From Gambelia wislizenii (lineage: Eukaryota; Chordata; Lepidosauria; Squamata; Crotaphytidae): a stretch of DNA of 64,000 nt. Positions 19,165-30,622 of this stretch are shown here, piece after piece. The position numbers and the translations under genes are program-made. Location: positions 241,385,809-241,449,808 of the forward strand of contig JAUMIR010000002.1 of the NCBI GenBank assembly GCA_030847615.1, read 5' to 3'. The notes below the pieces were generated by a model that worked only from the letters and a program-made list of their open reading frames with translations, had not been told where the DNA came from and did no database searches. Every line of letters starts with the position of its first letter. Position 1 is the stretch's first letter.

Positions 19165-19880
19165 GTGATCCTATACATGCACATTAAAGCAGGGTGTCAC
19201 GACCCTCAAGGTATTGTTGTGATGCAACAACTGTCTACCTAAAACAGCATAACCAATGGTGGGACTGATCTTGTAAGCCAACAGTATTTAGAGGGCCACA
19301 AGTTGTCCGTCACAGTGCTGAGGAGTAAATGATGTTGAAAAGAGTGGAGGTATGTACATGTCACAGAAATGCACTTCATGCATTGCCTTGTGTTCTACTT
19401 TATGGGCAGCTCTATTTCACGGGAGGGGAGGCTTTCAAAACATTTTGGACAACAACACCCCAAGTCCTTTGCCATTCACCATGGTGGCTGGGAAGTTCAG
19501 GTGCAATATAAGTGGAGGGTCAAATAGCCCTGATGTATTTGAAAGATAATTGGCTGTCAGCCCAATTAAAAAACAAAGCTTGATATGAAGGGAAAGGAGG
19601 GAGGGTCCAGGAGATTGCCCATCCACAGTCAGCAACTGAGCACCTGCAAATTTTATGCAAATATTTATCTTTAGTTTGGTTGGCTGTTTGTGCATTGCCC
19701 AAAACAGGGGACATGCCACCCCCCCGGGGGGGCATTATATAACATTTGTATATGCTTATCTATTTATATAGATAGATGCACATTAAGAAATAATACTGTA
19801 ACTACAATACAAATAGAAATGCAATTTATCTCATTATGGTTGAGAAGACAATTGCCAGGTGACATGCGGCCAGCTTTGGC
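19165..19880. other. Intergenic, nothing recognised
   Basis: No gene or family recognised. A palindromic gccacccccccgggggggc-like spot is at 19717-19734. Confidence 0.4.
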
Positions 19881-21121
19881 ACATCCGGATGACATCATAG
19901 GGGGGCGACGGAGCTGTTAAATAGCAGCTCTGTCAGACCATTGCCCTCTTTTGACTCTGGAGAGCCGAAGAAGACGGATGGTCAGGGGGCAGCGGAGCAG
20001 GCAGAGCAAAGCAGTTGGTGCTCCGCCCCCCTCCCCTCCTCAGGGGGCATCGTTCACCCAGGCCAGGATAAGCCAGGCGAAGATTGGCACGTGGGGCACA
20101 CTGCCACGAAAGCTTTGGGGAGGTGGGCCATGGCTGAGCAGTGGCCGGGTCCTCCTCCCTGGGCCGGTGGGCCCGGACAGAGCATGGCGGGTGGCTGGGG
20201 GGGTTGGCGTCCACTTCCCCCCACCGCTTTGCTTCTGGGGAGGAGCGGCACCCCCCTGTAGGGAACTCTGAGCGGGGGCATGGGGCGGGGGCACAGGGTG
20301 GGGGGACGGCAGGAACCCCCAGCTCCCCTCTCCCCCTGCCTCACACGCAGGATGCTTGCTGGGTCAGGGCCCTAAGAGGACGGGCGCTACAGGCAGAAGC
20401 TCCTGGCCAACCGGGCAGCAGGCAGTGGCAGCTGGGGAGGACACAAGGCCCTTGAGGGTGGGTGGCCACAGTGCTGGAGGGTGGAACGGGCCGGCGGCAG
20501 CTGAGCCAGCAGTGAAGGGGGGTTTCAGAGGCCATCTCTGGTGGGATGCATGGTCCAGGGTTCACTGAAGACCAACCCCCGGGCTTCCCTTGCAAAAAAA
20601 GAAAGAAAGAAAAAAGAAAATTACCAGTCAGTTGGTTGGGAGATGGGGCAATGGGGGCCTGCACGCTGCTGCACACCTCCTTCTCTAGGTGGGTTCCAAA
20701 GGCCTGGATGGTGACGGGATGGGAGGGACAACCCACCCCCATCCCCAGAATCACCCATCCAGACACTTGCAGTGGATGGGAGCCTTACAATGGATGGGGG
20801 TGATTCCCCAGCTGGGGGTGATGGGGGACTCTGCTCAGGCAGGCACAGCGGGGGCTTATCCCGAATTCACCAAATTTTATTACAGGGTTCGGGCCGCAGG
20901 GCGGCGGTCGGTGCTCAATAAAGTTTCAAGCACAGATGGTGGCATACAAGCCATTATTACAGAACAGGTGCACAAGCACACACACATCGCCTGCCTAGGC
21001 CGGCAGCTGGGGCAATGGGACCCAAAAGGACAGCGAAACAGCAGCCCCCGGTGGAAGAAGAGCACGTGTTGGGGGGTGGGGGGCTGAGCAGCCAGCACAA
21101 GAGCCTGGACCCAGCAACAGG

Positions 21122-22364
21122 ATGAACGCAACGCCATCCCAACCCCAGCCAGTGGAGGCCCAATGCCTGCCAGTGGAGGCGTTTGCAGTACCAACACCCA
21201 CCATTGCGGATGCTATGGGGGTACTGTCCATCCTTGTTCAGAAGATGGACAAGGACACGGAGCCTCCCCAGGTACGCAATGAGGTCCAGGCGCTGCCCGA
21301 GCCTGCGACTGTGCCTTGGAGCGGGGAACCCAGCACATCCTCCAGTACGGGTACGTCAAACGGCTTTGGCTGGTCCAGGTGATCCAGATCCAGGGAGAGA
21401 AGTGGTTCCAGGGATTTGAGGCATTCCGACTCACATGGATCTTCATCACGTCGGTGCAGTGGGTCAAAAGGTAGGAGGAGTCCGAGGAAAAAGTGCAGGA
21501 GGTCGCGTTCCGGCTCCTCTTCGGGTGAGTCTTCTGATGAGGACAAGTTCAGGTACTGGGAGAAAGGGTCTTTCAAGCCAGGGTTGCCAGAGTGGGCCCT
21601 AAAACTCAGGAAGGCCAGACAAAAAGTTGGCGAGGACAGGAGGGCTGGGGGCAGCAACCCTGAGGGTGAGGAGTTTATGGAAGCCAAGTCAAAAGAGGAC
21701 CCTCCAGGGGGCCACTTGGACCATAAGGTGCATTCCAAGATCTTGCAGGGTTATTACGTTGACATATTCTCATTGGCCCCGCTTCCAGGGGAGGAGGTGA
21801 GGGTTCATCGGAGTGACAAAAAGGAGAACGACAAAGCCAACTCTGAGATGGTGGAATACACTTTTTCCAATTGGTTTAGTGGGTATGTGGTTTTCATGGG
21901 GGTGGTGGCCTTGGTCTTTCCTGAGTGGGCTTGGCACCTGATCAACCACCTCCGGCAGGTGATCAAGGTGCGGTCACAGGATGGCGATGCCAATGCCATC
22001 ATGTATGACATTGAGTGCAGGAAGAAAGTGTCTAGATCACTGATGAACAGATGAGACCATCAACTATCCTACTTGGCTGCAGGCCACAGGGCCGGGTAGG
22101 AGGGAAAAAGGGGATCCCCCTAAGGCAGCATGAAAGAAGGAAGGGAAGAAGCCAGTGTGCTGGGAGTATAACAGAGGTAAGTGCTCCTGGTACAAGTGCC
22201 ACTTTGACCATTCTTGTGATAGCTGCAGGGGCAGCCATCCAAAGGTCAACTGTTCTCGGCAGGGTAGCGGGGGCCAGTCCTTTCGGAACAATCGCCCTGC
22301 CTCAGCTGGCGCCAGGAAGGAGGCAGGGTCAGGCAGCAGCGCCAACAGCAGCTCAACAAAGTGA
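21122..22364 (+). pseudogene. DIRS/Ngaro Gag-like ORF remnant with CCCH zinc finger
   Basis: Three plus-strand frames carry pieces in order. First is an acidic/Pro-rich start at 21122-21382. Second is an Arg/Ser-rich region followed by a globular part at 21416-22054, including EYTFSNWFSGYVVFMG and FPEWAWHLINHL. Third is a zinc-binding segment at 22155-22364 (CWEYNRGKC, then C, FDHSC and C). CX7CX4CX3H arrays are common at the ends of DIRS/Ngaro Gag proteins. At least two frame changes disable it. Confidence 0.75.
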
Positions 22365-22386
22365 GTTGACCCCCGGAAGCGGGGGG

Positions 22387-23975
22387 ATGGGTCGCATGGC
22401 ATTCACACCAGTGAGGTTGGAGGCCATGCGACTGCTCTTGTCAGTCTACCCCAAGAGGGAGGCAGCAGCCTACCTGGCTGCTGGTTTTGAATTTGGATTT
22501 TGCATACCTTTCCAGGGTCCCAGGGAAGCCTCCATTTCAGGCAATCTAAAATCAGCAGCGGAGCTGCCTGAGGTACTGGCTCACAAGATTTGGAAAGAGC
22601 TGGAAGCGGGTCACATAGCCGGCCCATTCAACCAGCCGCCCATGCCCAACTTATGCATTTCGCCATTGGGCATAGTACCAAAGAAGGCACCTGGGGAATA
22701 CCGTCTCATACACCACTTGTCATACCCAAAGGGCTCCTCAGTCAATGATGCTATTCTGCCAGAGTTGTGCATGGTGAGATACGCCTCATTGGACCACACG
22801 GTGCAGCATCTACAGAAGTGCGGGCAGGAAGCACTCATGGCCAAATGTGACTTCCAATCGGCATTCCGATTGCTGCCAGTACATCCAGACGATCACTGCT
22901 TACTGGGTTTCAAATTCTGTGATCAGTGGTATTATGACATGGCATTGCCCATGGGCTGCAACATCAGCTGCGTGGCCTTTGAGGCTTTCAGCACATTCCT
23001 CGAGTGGGCATTGCAGCACAGGGCAGGATCCCCATTCACCACACACTATCTGGATGACTTTCTGATGATGGGCCCAGCTGGGGGGGGGGAAATGAGGGTT
23101 TTTACTATCTTCCTTCCAGGCTCTGGCGGCTGAGCTCAGGGTCCTGGCGGCACCAAACAAGATGGTGGGCCCAGCCACATCGCTGGTGTATTTGGGGATA
23201 CAGCTCGACTCGGTGGCCGGGGTGTCATGGCTGCCCGACGACAAGATCATGGGACTGCGGGAGATGCTGGTGAACCTCCTGGGGATGGAGAAGGCCACGC
23301 TGAAAGAAGTCCCATCACTGTTGGGCCACCTCAATTTTGTTTGCAGGGTGGTTTCCCCAGGAAGGGCATTTTGTGTGCGCATTGCGAGTCTGACAGGGGG
23401 TGTAAGAGCACAGCACCACCAGATTCGCTTGACGAAAGGGGTCAAGGAGGACATGAGGGTGTGGCTAGCCTTTCTGGAGCACTACAATTGTGTCTCCCCA
23501 TGGCAAGCACGCTTGGAACTGGAGGGCGGCCTGCAGGCACATACTGATGCTGCAGGCAGCCTGGGTTTTGGAGTATACTACAATGGCCACTGGTGCACAC
23601 AGCCTTGGCCCCAGGCATGGGCAGATGCTGGGCTCTCCAGGGATCTCACATTCCATACTGGTGGCCATCACTATCTGGGAGGGCGAATTCAGAGATAAGA
23701 AGGTCTGCTTCTGGTTTGACAATCAGGCAGTAGTTAGGATCATAAACAGGCAGTCCTCCAGGTCTGAAAGGGTCATGAGACTGGTATGAAGGTTCGTGCT
23801 GGTCTGCTTAGAGTCCAACATCAGTTTCCATGCCCGGCACATCCAGGGTGTGGATAACGAGATTGTGGATGCATTGTCTCGATTTCAGGAAGACTGGTTC
23901 TGCTTGTTGGCCCCAGAAGCTGACACAACGGTGGCCCTGTTCCTGGCAGATTTCTGGAACCTTGGGAGCGAATGG
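22387..23975 (+). pseudogene. DIRS/Ngaro reverse transcriptase and RNase H remnant
   Basis: The RT begins near MGRMAFTPVRLEAM. It has IVPKKAPGEYRLIHHLSYP, the catalytic KCDFQSAFRLLPVHP, LPMGCNIS and YLDDFLMMG (YLDD box about 23047-23058). A run of nine G at 23081-23089 shifts the frame. The thumb/connection continues at 23162 (SLVYLGIQLDS) and RNase H at about 23520-23900 (AHTDAAGSLGFGVYY, CFWFDNQAVVRIINRQ, DNEIVDALSR). Further damage is a frame change near 23660 and a TGA at 23787-23789. Confidence 0.85.
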
Positions 23976-24883
23976 TGATTCAGGGTGTAGTGGACTCCTT
24001 GGTACCTTCAATGAAAGCCAGCTATAAGAAGGCGGACTCCCAGTTCATGGTTTTCCGGAGGCAGCACGGCTACGGGGCAGCATGGCCGGCGTCCGAACGA
24101 GAGGTATTGCACTACCTTGCTTCCTTAAAGGAGAGAGGCTTGGCGTCAAGGACAATTGCTGGGCATGCTGCTAGCATTTTCTTCTTCAGCAAAGCGGCTG
24201 GTCATGGCGACCCCTGTGACACATTCATGGTAAGGAAGGCTATGGAGGGCTGGAGACGGGTGAAGCCAAAGGCTGTGGATGTGAGGGGGCCGGTGTCTTA
24301 CAAGATACTGTCGCAATTGGTGAGGCTGCTGCCATCCATCTGTCACTCCAGCTATGAGGCCTTGCTTTTCAACACTGCCTACACTACAGCCTTTTTCAGG
24401 GCCCTAAGGGTAGGGGAGGTTGTGTGTTCCTCCAAACTGGACATGTCTGGTAGGGCTCTGCAGATGTGTGATGTGACCATCACCGACAAGGACTTGAGGC
24501 TGCGCATCAGGCAATCAAAGGCTGATCAGCGTGGACGCGGGGCCTGCCTACACCTGAAAAAGATAGAAGGCTCCTACCCATGCCCTGTGACCTGCACGTG
24601 GGACTTCATAGGGTCAAGAGGGGTCGCTCAGGGCCCCCGCTTCCGCCATCAAGATGGGATCCTGCTCACCAGATATCAGTTCGTGGGCATGCTGAAGAAG
24701 GCATTGGGCCAGATGGGGTTGCCGGCAGAAGAGTTTGACAGCCATTCCTTCTGAATAGGGGCCTCTACCATGGCGGCACAAGGAGGGCTTTCTGCCGAGG
24801 CCATCATGAGACTAGGCCACTGGAAGTCCGGGACGTATGCAGTGTATATCCGGCCTGGGAGGATGCTGCCGGCCTGCCTGTAG
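23972..24883 (+). pseudogene. DIRS/Ngaro tyrosine recombinase, catalytic Arg codon mutated to TGA
   Basis: The open frame runs 260 codons to TGA at 24752-24754 and continues in the same frame to TAG at 24881-24883. The first Arg of the R-HxxR-Y set lies in FFRALRVGEV. The second box reads HSF-stop-IG, so the stop stands exactly where the family has Arg. A CGA-to-TGA transition explains it. The downstream GHWKSGTYAVYIRP supplies the nucleophile Tyr region. In intact elements this enzyme integrates the circular cDNA. Confidence 0.87.
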
Positions 24884-25405
24884 GGCTGCCTGTTGATGGG
24901 AGGATGGTTGGCAGGAGGCATTTCCCATGGAGGGAAAAGCCTTGATGGTGGATGTCATGGGTCATGATAGGGCATGAGGCCAAGGGGTCTCCGTCAAGTA
25001 CAAGTTCAAGCACTAGTCCAAATACAAGTTCACAATCTATGGAGACCCCACCCTTTAGTTGTTAATCATTGTTTACAGGGGAGGAGAGGGAGTCAAGTGG
25101 ATGGCTTGGCCAGCATATCTCTCCTCCAGGGAGTCAGGATTGACCAACAGGTGTCTTGATCCACATGGGTGGGATCAAGGAGTAGATCACGACCCATGCA
25201 TTGCCACCAACCATTTAGCTTGCAAGTTGCAGCCATTTATTGCCAAAAAACATGTATTTTACTAACCAGTATTTAACCCATGTTTTCCGAAGATGTAACC
25301 AAGTATAATTGTTACCTTATATACCGTGTGTGAGTATCATTCAGGAGGGCAGGGGGGCTGTACGGTCTGGGTCCGCAATAAATTTTGACTAACTGATTGA
25401 CTGAC

Positions 25406-25873
25406 TTAAATTGACACAACAGAACAAATGATGGCCTATCTCAGTATTTATAGTAGCTAATGTCGAAGGGTAAAGCAGACTAAGTATTTTACAGTGCCAA
25501 TCCTACAGAAGCTTAACACTCAGATGTACATCTCATTGTCTCAGGGTTGAAGCATTAGGCTAAATCCAACTACTAATTCTAGTTAGAGAAATCTATTGCT
25601 AAATGGTAAACCCAGATTTATGTAAATCCCATTGATTCAATGGGTGTAGTGTAGTTGGGACTGAAAACTGGATTTAGGCCTTAAAGTCTTTTGATGCAGA
25701 AATTTTCAGAGGCAAGAAATAGAGAAAGCTGGTTTGATAAGGCAAAGGGAATGCTAACCCAACCTGCTCCCTGGCTGAAGATACCTCCAGCTAGGCCACT
25801 CCTGTCTGTTTCATGAATTATAGGCAGTCCGTTAACAGCATGAGCTGGTAGCTTTCTTAGCTGAGCTGTAAAA
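25406..25873. other. Intergenic, nothing recognised
   Basis: Single-copy-looking sequence between the DIRS-type element and the minisatellite MITE. No feature supported. Confidence 0.4.
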
Positions 25874-25959
25874 TACAGTCGTCCCTTCACATTCACAGGG
25901 GTTAAGGTTGCAAGACCCCCATGAATGTGAAAAAAATTGTCAATAAAAATTGCTGCTCT

Positions 25960-27240
25960 CCTGGGCCCTCACTTCCTCCCTAAAGGGAGTGAAGGCCCAG
26001 GAGAGGGGGAGATTTTACAGGCTTCACCTCACCCCCGTGCTTTCCTGGGTCTTAACTCCCTTTGCTAAGGGAAACGAAAGCCAAGGAGAGCGGTGGCGGG
26101 TGAGGCAAATCCCTAACATCGCCCATCTCCTTGGCCTTTGCTTCCCCCCCAAAGGGAGCGAAAGCCCAGGAGAGGGACGATTTTAGAGGCTTCACCTCAC
26201 CGCCACACTCTCCTGGGCCTTTGCTCCCTTTGCAAAGGGAAGGGAAGGCCCAGGAGAGTGGCAGTGGTTGAGGCAAATCCCTAAAATTGCCACTCTCCCA
26301 GGCCTTTGTTCTCCCCACAAAGGGAGTGAAAGCCCAGGAGAGATATGATTTTAGAGGCTTCACCTCACCCCCCATACTCTCCTGGGTCTTCGCTCCCTTT
26401 GTGAAGGGAGCCCTGGTGGTGCAGTGGTTAAATGCCAGTACTGCAAGCCACCACGTTGCAAGTTCAATTCCAGTGGGCTCCAAGGTTCACTCAGCCTTCC
26501 ATCCTTTCGTAGGTTGGTAAAATGAGTCCCTGGCTTGTGGGGGCAATTAGCTAACACACATTGGAAACTGCTTAACGCAGTGTAGATGTGTAAATAGCTG
26601 TTGCTTAAAACAAATTGTAAGCCACTCTGATAGCCTTGTGGCTGAAGAGTGGGGTATAAATAAATAAATAAATAAATAAAATAAAAATAAAGGCTGAGGA
26701 GAGCAGCGGCAGGTTAGGCAACCCCCTAAAATTGCCCCTTTCCTTGGGCTTCACTTCCCCCCAAAGGGAGCAGAAGCCCAGGAGAGGGGGGATTTTAGAG
26801 GCTTCACCTCACCCCCATGCTCTCCTGGGTCTTTGCTCCCTTTGGAGGGGAGTGAAGGCCCAAGAGAGCGGCAATGGGTGAGGCAAACCCCTAAAATCAC
26901 CCCCCTCCTCGGCCTTCGCTTCCCCCCAAAAGGAGTGAAGGCCCAGGAGAGGGGCGATTTTAGAGGTTTCACCTCACCCCCTCCCACACTCCCTTTGGGG
27001 AGGAAGCGAAGGCCGAGGAGAGTGGCAGCAGGTGAGGCAAATCCCTAAAATTGCCACTCTCCCAGGAATTCACTTCTCCCCCAAAGGGAGCAGAAGCCCA
27101 GGAGAGGGGCGGTTATAGAGACTTCATCTCACACACACACCCCGCACTCTCCTGTGTCTTCGCTCCCTTTCTCAGCCTTCGCTTCCCCCCCAAAGGTAGC
27201 AAAGACCAGGAGAAGGGAGATTTTAGAGGCCTCACCTCAC
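25960..27240. repeat. Degenerate minisatellite array inside the MITE
   Basis: Repeated blocks containing gcccaggagagg, gattttagaggcttcacctc and ctcctgggccttcgctccc, with inverted aspects within each unit. The longer period is about 130-170 bases, with internal palindromes. The SINE insertion splits it. Confidence 0.75.
26407..26692 (+). mobile_element. Sauria-type tRNA SINE
   Basis: The head ggagccctggtggtgcagtgg has an A-box-like region. It continues with tcagccttccatcctttcgt, ggcaattagctaac and gtaagccactctgatagcct, and a (TAAA)n tail. A second copy is at 59643-59865. Confidence 0.85.
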
Positions 27241-27603
27241 ACACCCCACACCAGGCCAGAGGCAGCTGGAGTTCCCTGGCCCCCCAGACCTCCCTCTCTC
27301 TGGCTCAACTACCTCTTCTTCCTCCTCCTCCTCCTCCCTGTAGGGACCACAGCAACACCGCCAATGCCTCCGAGTGGAAGAGGCAACCAAGGTGGCTGCT
27401 GCTGCTCATCTTGCAGTACCCTCATTGCTGCAGTCCCTGGGGAGGAGAGTGAGGAAAAACCACAAATACTTAAAACCATGAAAGTCAAAGCCGTGAATGT
27501 GCAGGGATGACCGTATTCTAAATATTTGTGGTTTTGTTGCCACCTAGTAGCCAAACAGCAGATTCACTCTCCTTCTGAACTGAGAACATGAAATCTAGGC
27601 CCT

Positions 27604-27750
27604 CAGGGCATTCCAAAGAAAAATGGCAAAGTAACAGGAACTTTCCCGCTCCCTTACTGCATGGTGTCAGCATTCTTTCATTCTGGTCCTGTGGGGTCCA
27701 AAGTAAAACCACATCTTTTTGCTAACCAGAAAAATCTGTTACTAGAATGT
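27604..27750. repeat. Single arm of the hairpin MITE family found at 3885-4168
   Basis: Shares catggtgtc, ctttttgctaaccagaaaaa and tcattctggtcc with the inner part of 3885-4168. Only one arm is present. Confidence 0.7.
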
Positions 27751-27927
27751 TTTGGATATTTTAAAAATAAGCATGTTGTTGCTGTTTGGGTAGGGTTGTA
27801 AGAATGTCCAAATACTGTTGAAGCTGTTTGATTTTCTCTGTGTGTTTGTTGTCTTCTCCACAAAAATACTGTTTGATGCCTTGAATATGTGCAATATGAG
27901 CTTTTGGAAAAAGGAAGGAGTAGGAAA

Positions 27928-27967
<40 letters not shown>

Positions 27968-28434
27968 ATAACCTTGGCTGCTGCTTAGGAAAAGGCAAGT
28001 TTTAAAGGATCCTTCCACCTCAAGCCTGTTGCTGAACTCATTTGCTTGTTCCCCTCCAAGAAAGACTTCTCATGAGTGAGTGTTGCCTGCTGCTAGAAAA
28101 TGCTTTAGAAGGTTCCTCCTCCTCCAAGGCCAGCAAGTCAGTGGTTAAAAATATGCAAGTCTCAAGTCGAGTGGAGTCAGTGCTTGATTTATGACAGTCA
28201 AGTCATTGAAGAGTGAATCAGACTGAATCAACTGACTCAAGTCTACATCACTGCCCAAAAGTTTGGGATTACAGCATTGTCATATGTTAGTGTGCACTGG
28301 GTACCTAAACAGGTCCAGGCAGCAAAAATAAACTGCAAAGTGTTGTTCTTTCAGGCATAAGAATAAAGGCATAGACACAGGCTTGTGTCTAAAATAAACT
28401 TCTCTTTACCTAGACATAATGAAGTATATTTACA
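27751..28434. other. Intergenic with (GAAA)n
   Basis: No gene recognised. Contains the simple repeat at 27929-27966 and, at 28340-28430, a segment resembling 5455-5560. Confidence 0.4.
27929..27966. repeat. (GAAA)n microsatellite
   Basis: Tetranucleotide run. Confidence 0.95.
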
Positions 28435-28929
28435 GGTCTGTGGCAGATCCTAGAAAGACTAGGATATCCCCCCAAATTCCTTAAAATGATTATCTTGCTA
28501 CACAAGGGCCAACACGGTCAAGTCAGATATGGCAATGCTCTTTCAGAGCCCTTTCTAATAACTAATGGAATGAAGCAAGGTTCTGTTCTTGCTCCAAATT
28601 TATTCACTATCTTCTTGAGCATGATGCTCCAAAGGGCTACAGCAGAGCTTGAAGAAGAAGACGGCATCTATATACGTTACCGTACTGATGGTAGCTTGTT
28701 TAACTTAAGCCGTCTGAGGGCTCACACTAAGACTCTAAACTATCTAGTCCGTAAGCTGCTCTTCGCTGATGATGCCACCCTTGTTGCCCACACAGAAGCA
28801 GCTATGCAGCGCCTAATGTCCTGCTTTGCAACAGCTGCAGAGCTGTTTGGGCTGGAAGTCAACCTGAAGAAAACAGAAGTTCTTTACCAGCCTGCACCAC
28901 AGGACGATCACCACCATCCCCACATTGCA
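28435..28929 (+). pseudogene. APE-type LINE (family A), RT fragment
   Basis: Encodes GQHGQVRYGNALSEPFLI, NGMKQGSVLAPNLF, ELLFADD-type LLFADDATLVAHTE and AAELFGLEVNLKKTEVLY, the palm of a LINE reverse transcriptase (FADD box). Matches 32091-32530 and 45720-46150. Truncated at both ends. Confidence 0.88.
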
Positions 28930-28951
28930 CAAGTGATAGTTCATAGTTACA

Positions 28952-28990
28952 AAAAAAAGAAAGAAAGAAAGAAAGAAAGGAAGGAAAAAA
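28952..28990. repeat. (GAAA)n-like simple repeat
   Basis: A/G tetranucleotide run just after the LINE fragment. Confidence 0.9.
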
Positions 28991-29004
28991 GAGTATAAGA
29001 GCGC

Positions 29005-29345
29005 CGTTTTATCGACTTACTGGACCCTCGCTTAGCCGAAAATTCAATATGGCAGCTGCAGGCGCTTTCCCTGTTTGCTAGCCCCACCCCCATGCTCGTC
29101 CAGCCAATCAGATTATGCTGCCTGTTCATATCTGTGTGAATGCAAGTGTTCAAACAATCACACATTCATATGTTGCACAGAGCTTTTTAAAAAAATCTGG
29201 AAGACTCCCTGGACACAATGCACACAGACTTTGCAGTGGATTTGGCTACCCCCCTTCCCAATGACATGTATTTGTGTGCATGTTCTTATGAATGGATCGC
29301 CGTATGTTTGCATCCTGTTCATATTATTTTGACCCTATAGACAAG
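29005..29345. repeat. Uncharacterised interspersed repeat (family B), copy 1
   Basis: Starts around cgacttactggaccctcgct and contains gctagccccacccc, cagccaatcagattatgctg and ttggctacccccct. The same order of motifs is at 41598-41925. A part of its end (tttgcatcctgttc...tatagacaagacc) recurs at 30018-30060. No coding capacity recognised. Confidence 0.65.
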
Positions 29346-30622
29346 ACCCAGGTGTTCACTTCCAGGAAACACATTTAGGGGTAGCTGTGTTGGCCATGCT
29401 GTTAGCATGCCCTGCTACGCCCTCCCTATAATACTCGTATTTCAAAATATTGGACACTTCTAGGGGTCAAGTTGACTGGAGTGATCCAAAAAGAGGTCAC
29501 GTGGAGGTCACAGGACCTGGGATGTGTCTTAGAAATACTTTGGCAAAACAAGCCCATATTAGGATTCTGCAGAAGCCCCTTGGCAAAGAAAGCCATTAAG
29601 AAGGTTTGTGCTAATTCATTCTTAGGCACCTCAGCTATAAGTCATCCAACTAAACAATCAAGTGACCTTTCCAATTCCAATCTAAAGGAAATCTCACCTC
29701 GGAACCCCCTCCTGCCCTGCATTGTGAGGTTGTCATAAACCTATTAATTTCTGTCTCCCAGTCATTAACACTATCATGCAAGTTTCAGTTTCCTTTGTTT
29801 ACCCGGTGGGAAACCCATCCAGGCTTTGTCCTAGCCACAATGCCCCTTGAGGATACAAGCAGGGTATAAATATTAGTCCACCAACAATAGAAAGATGTGC
29901 CACTGTGGATGAACCCAGCCACTCTCTTTCTTGGTGCACCTCTGAATCAGAACCTCCAGTGCCACCATCACATTTCTGTGAGTACTTCATTCTCTTCAAG
30001 CCTGGATTGCCTTCCGTTTGCATCCCATTAGGATTATTTTGATCGTATAGACAAGACCAGAGAGGAGATTACTACTGGTGCTTTGCTTTTCCTGGAGGTC
30101 AGAGTCAAGCGTGAGTAACAAGCAAACCCAATGCAGATTTGGACTTTGGCAGGGTGCTTAAATCTGGGCCATAGTAACCTAAATTTCATGCAGCACAGCT
30201 CCAGGTCAAAGTAGTCCAAATCTCATATGGATTTTTACCTCCTGTGTAGTCAAGCCCAAGGCATCAGACATAGCTTTGAATTACCTGGCTTTATAAAGCA
30301 TGAGACAACATGAGATCACTTCAGCTTTGTCTTAAAATGACTGAGTTTTAAAAAAAATAATAAATGTTTCAAGTGGTAAATATCAGTTTTGAGAATAAAT
30401 ATGTATTTCAAATGATTTACTGCATCCTTTTGCAATCCCAAACCAACTGGTCTATAGGACTATTTGATGTTTTTAAAATCATTTATAAAACATCAGCTTC
30501 CACATGCCCTCTAGATGTGTTGGAATACAACTCCCATCATCCTTCCAAGCGTAGGTTATGGTAGGTGTGCCAACATCTCATTCTAGTACATTTCTAACTT
30601 GCTTATTAGTTGAATTTATCTG
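29346..30622. other. Intergenic, mostly unrecognised
   Basis: Contains only a short family B end at 30018-30060 and a small DNA-transposon-like tract at 30510-30545. No gene supported. Confidence 0.4.

Larger units (their letters stand above)
19881..25405 (+). mobile_element. DIRS/Ngaro-type tyrosine-recombinase retrotransposon, decayed
   Basis: Gene order is Gag-like region, reverse transcriptase plus RNase H, then tyrosine recombinase, which defines DIRS-order elements. The leader at 19881-21120 has a TATA-like TTAAATA at 19917-19923. Poly(A)-type signals are caataaagtt (20915-20924) and gcaataaatt (25376-25385). The RT has YLDD, as in DIRS/Ngaro. No adenine-methylase domain was seen, which favours Ngaro over DIRS1 proper, but this is inference. 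Element ends are not defined, because I could not trace the split terminal repeats. All frames are broken. Confidence 0.8.
25876..27513. mobile_element. Tigger/pogo-like MITE expanded by an internal minisatellite
   Basis: The left end cagtcgtcccttcacattca and the right end gaatgtgcagggatgaccg are imperfect inverted repeats. TA dinucleotides flank both (25874-25875 and 27514-27515). The inside is a degenerate tandem array with units around gcccaggagag, ttttagaggcttcacctcac and ctcctgggccttcgctccc. It is interrupted by a Sauria-type SINE at 26407-26692. Confidence 0.8.

Noticed and set aside
19941..21419. Multiple overlapping open frames on both strands before the DIRS-type Gag
   Set aside because: GC-rich leader. 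The frames overlap in all phases and have no family features.
22051..23133. Start of a 360-codon frame taken as one intact protein
   Set aside because: Its first 110 or so codons are the wrong frame of the Gag zinc-finger region. RT homology begins near 22387 and the frame fails at the G run near 23085.
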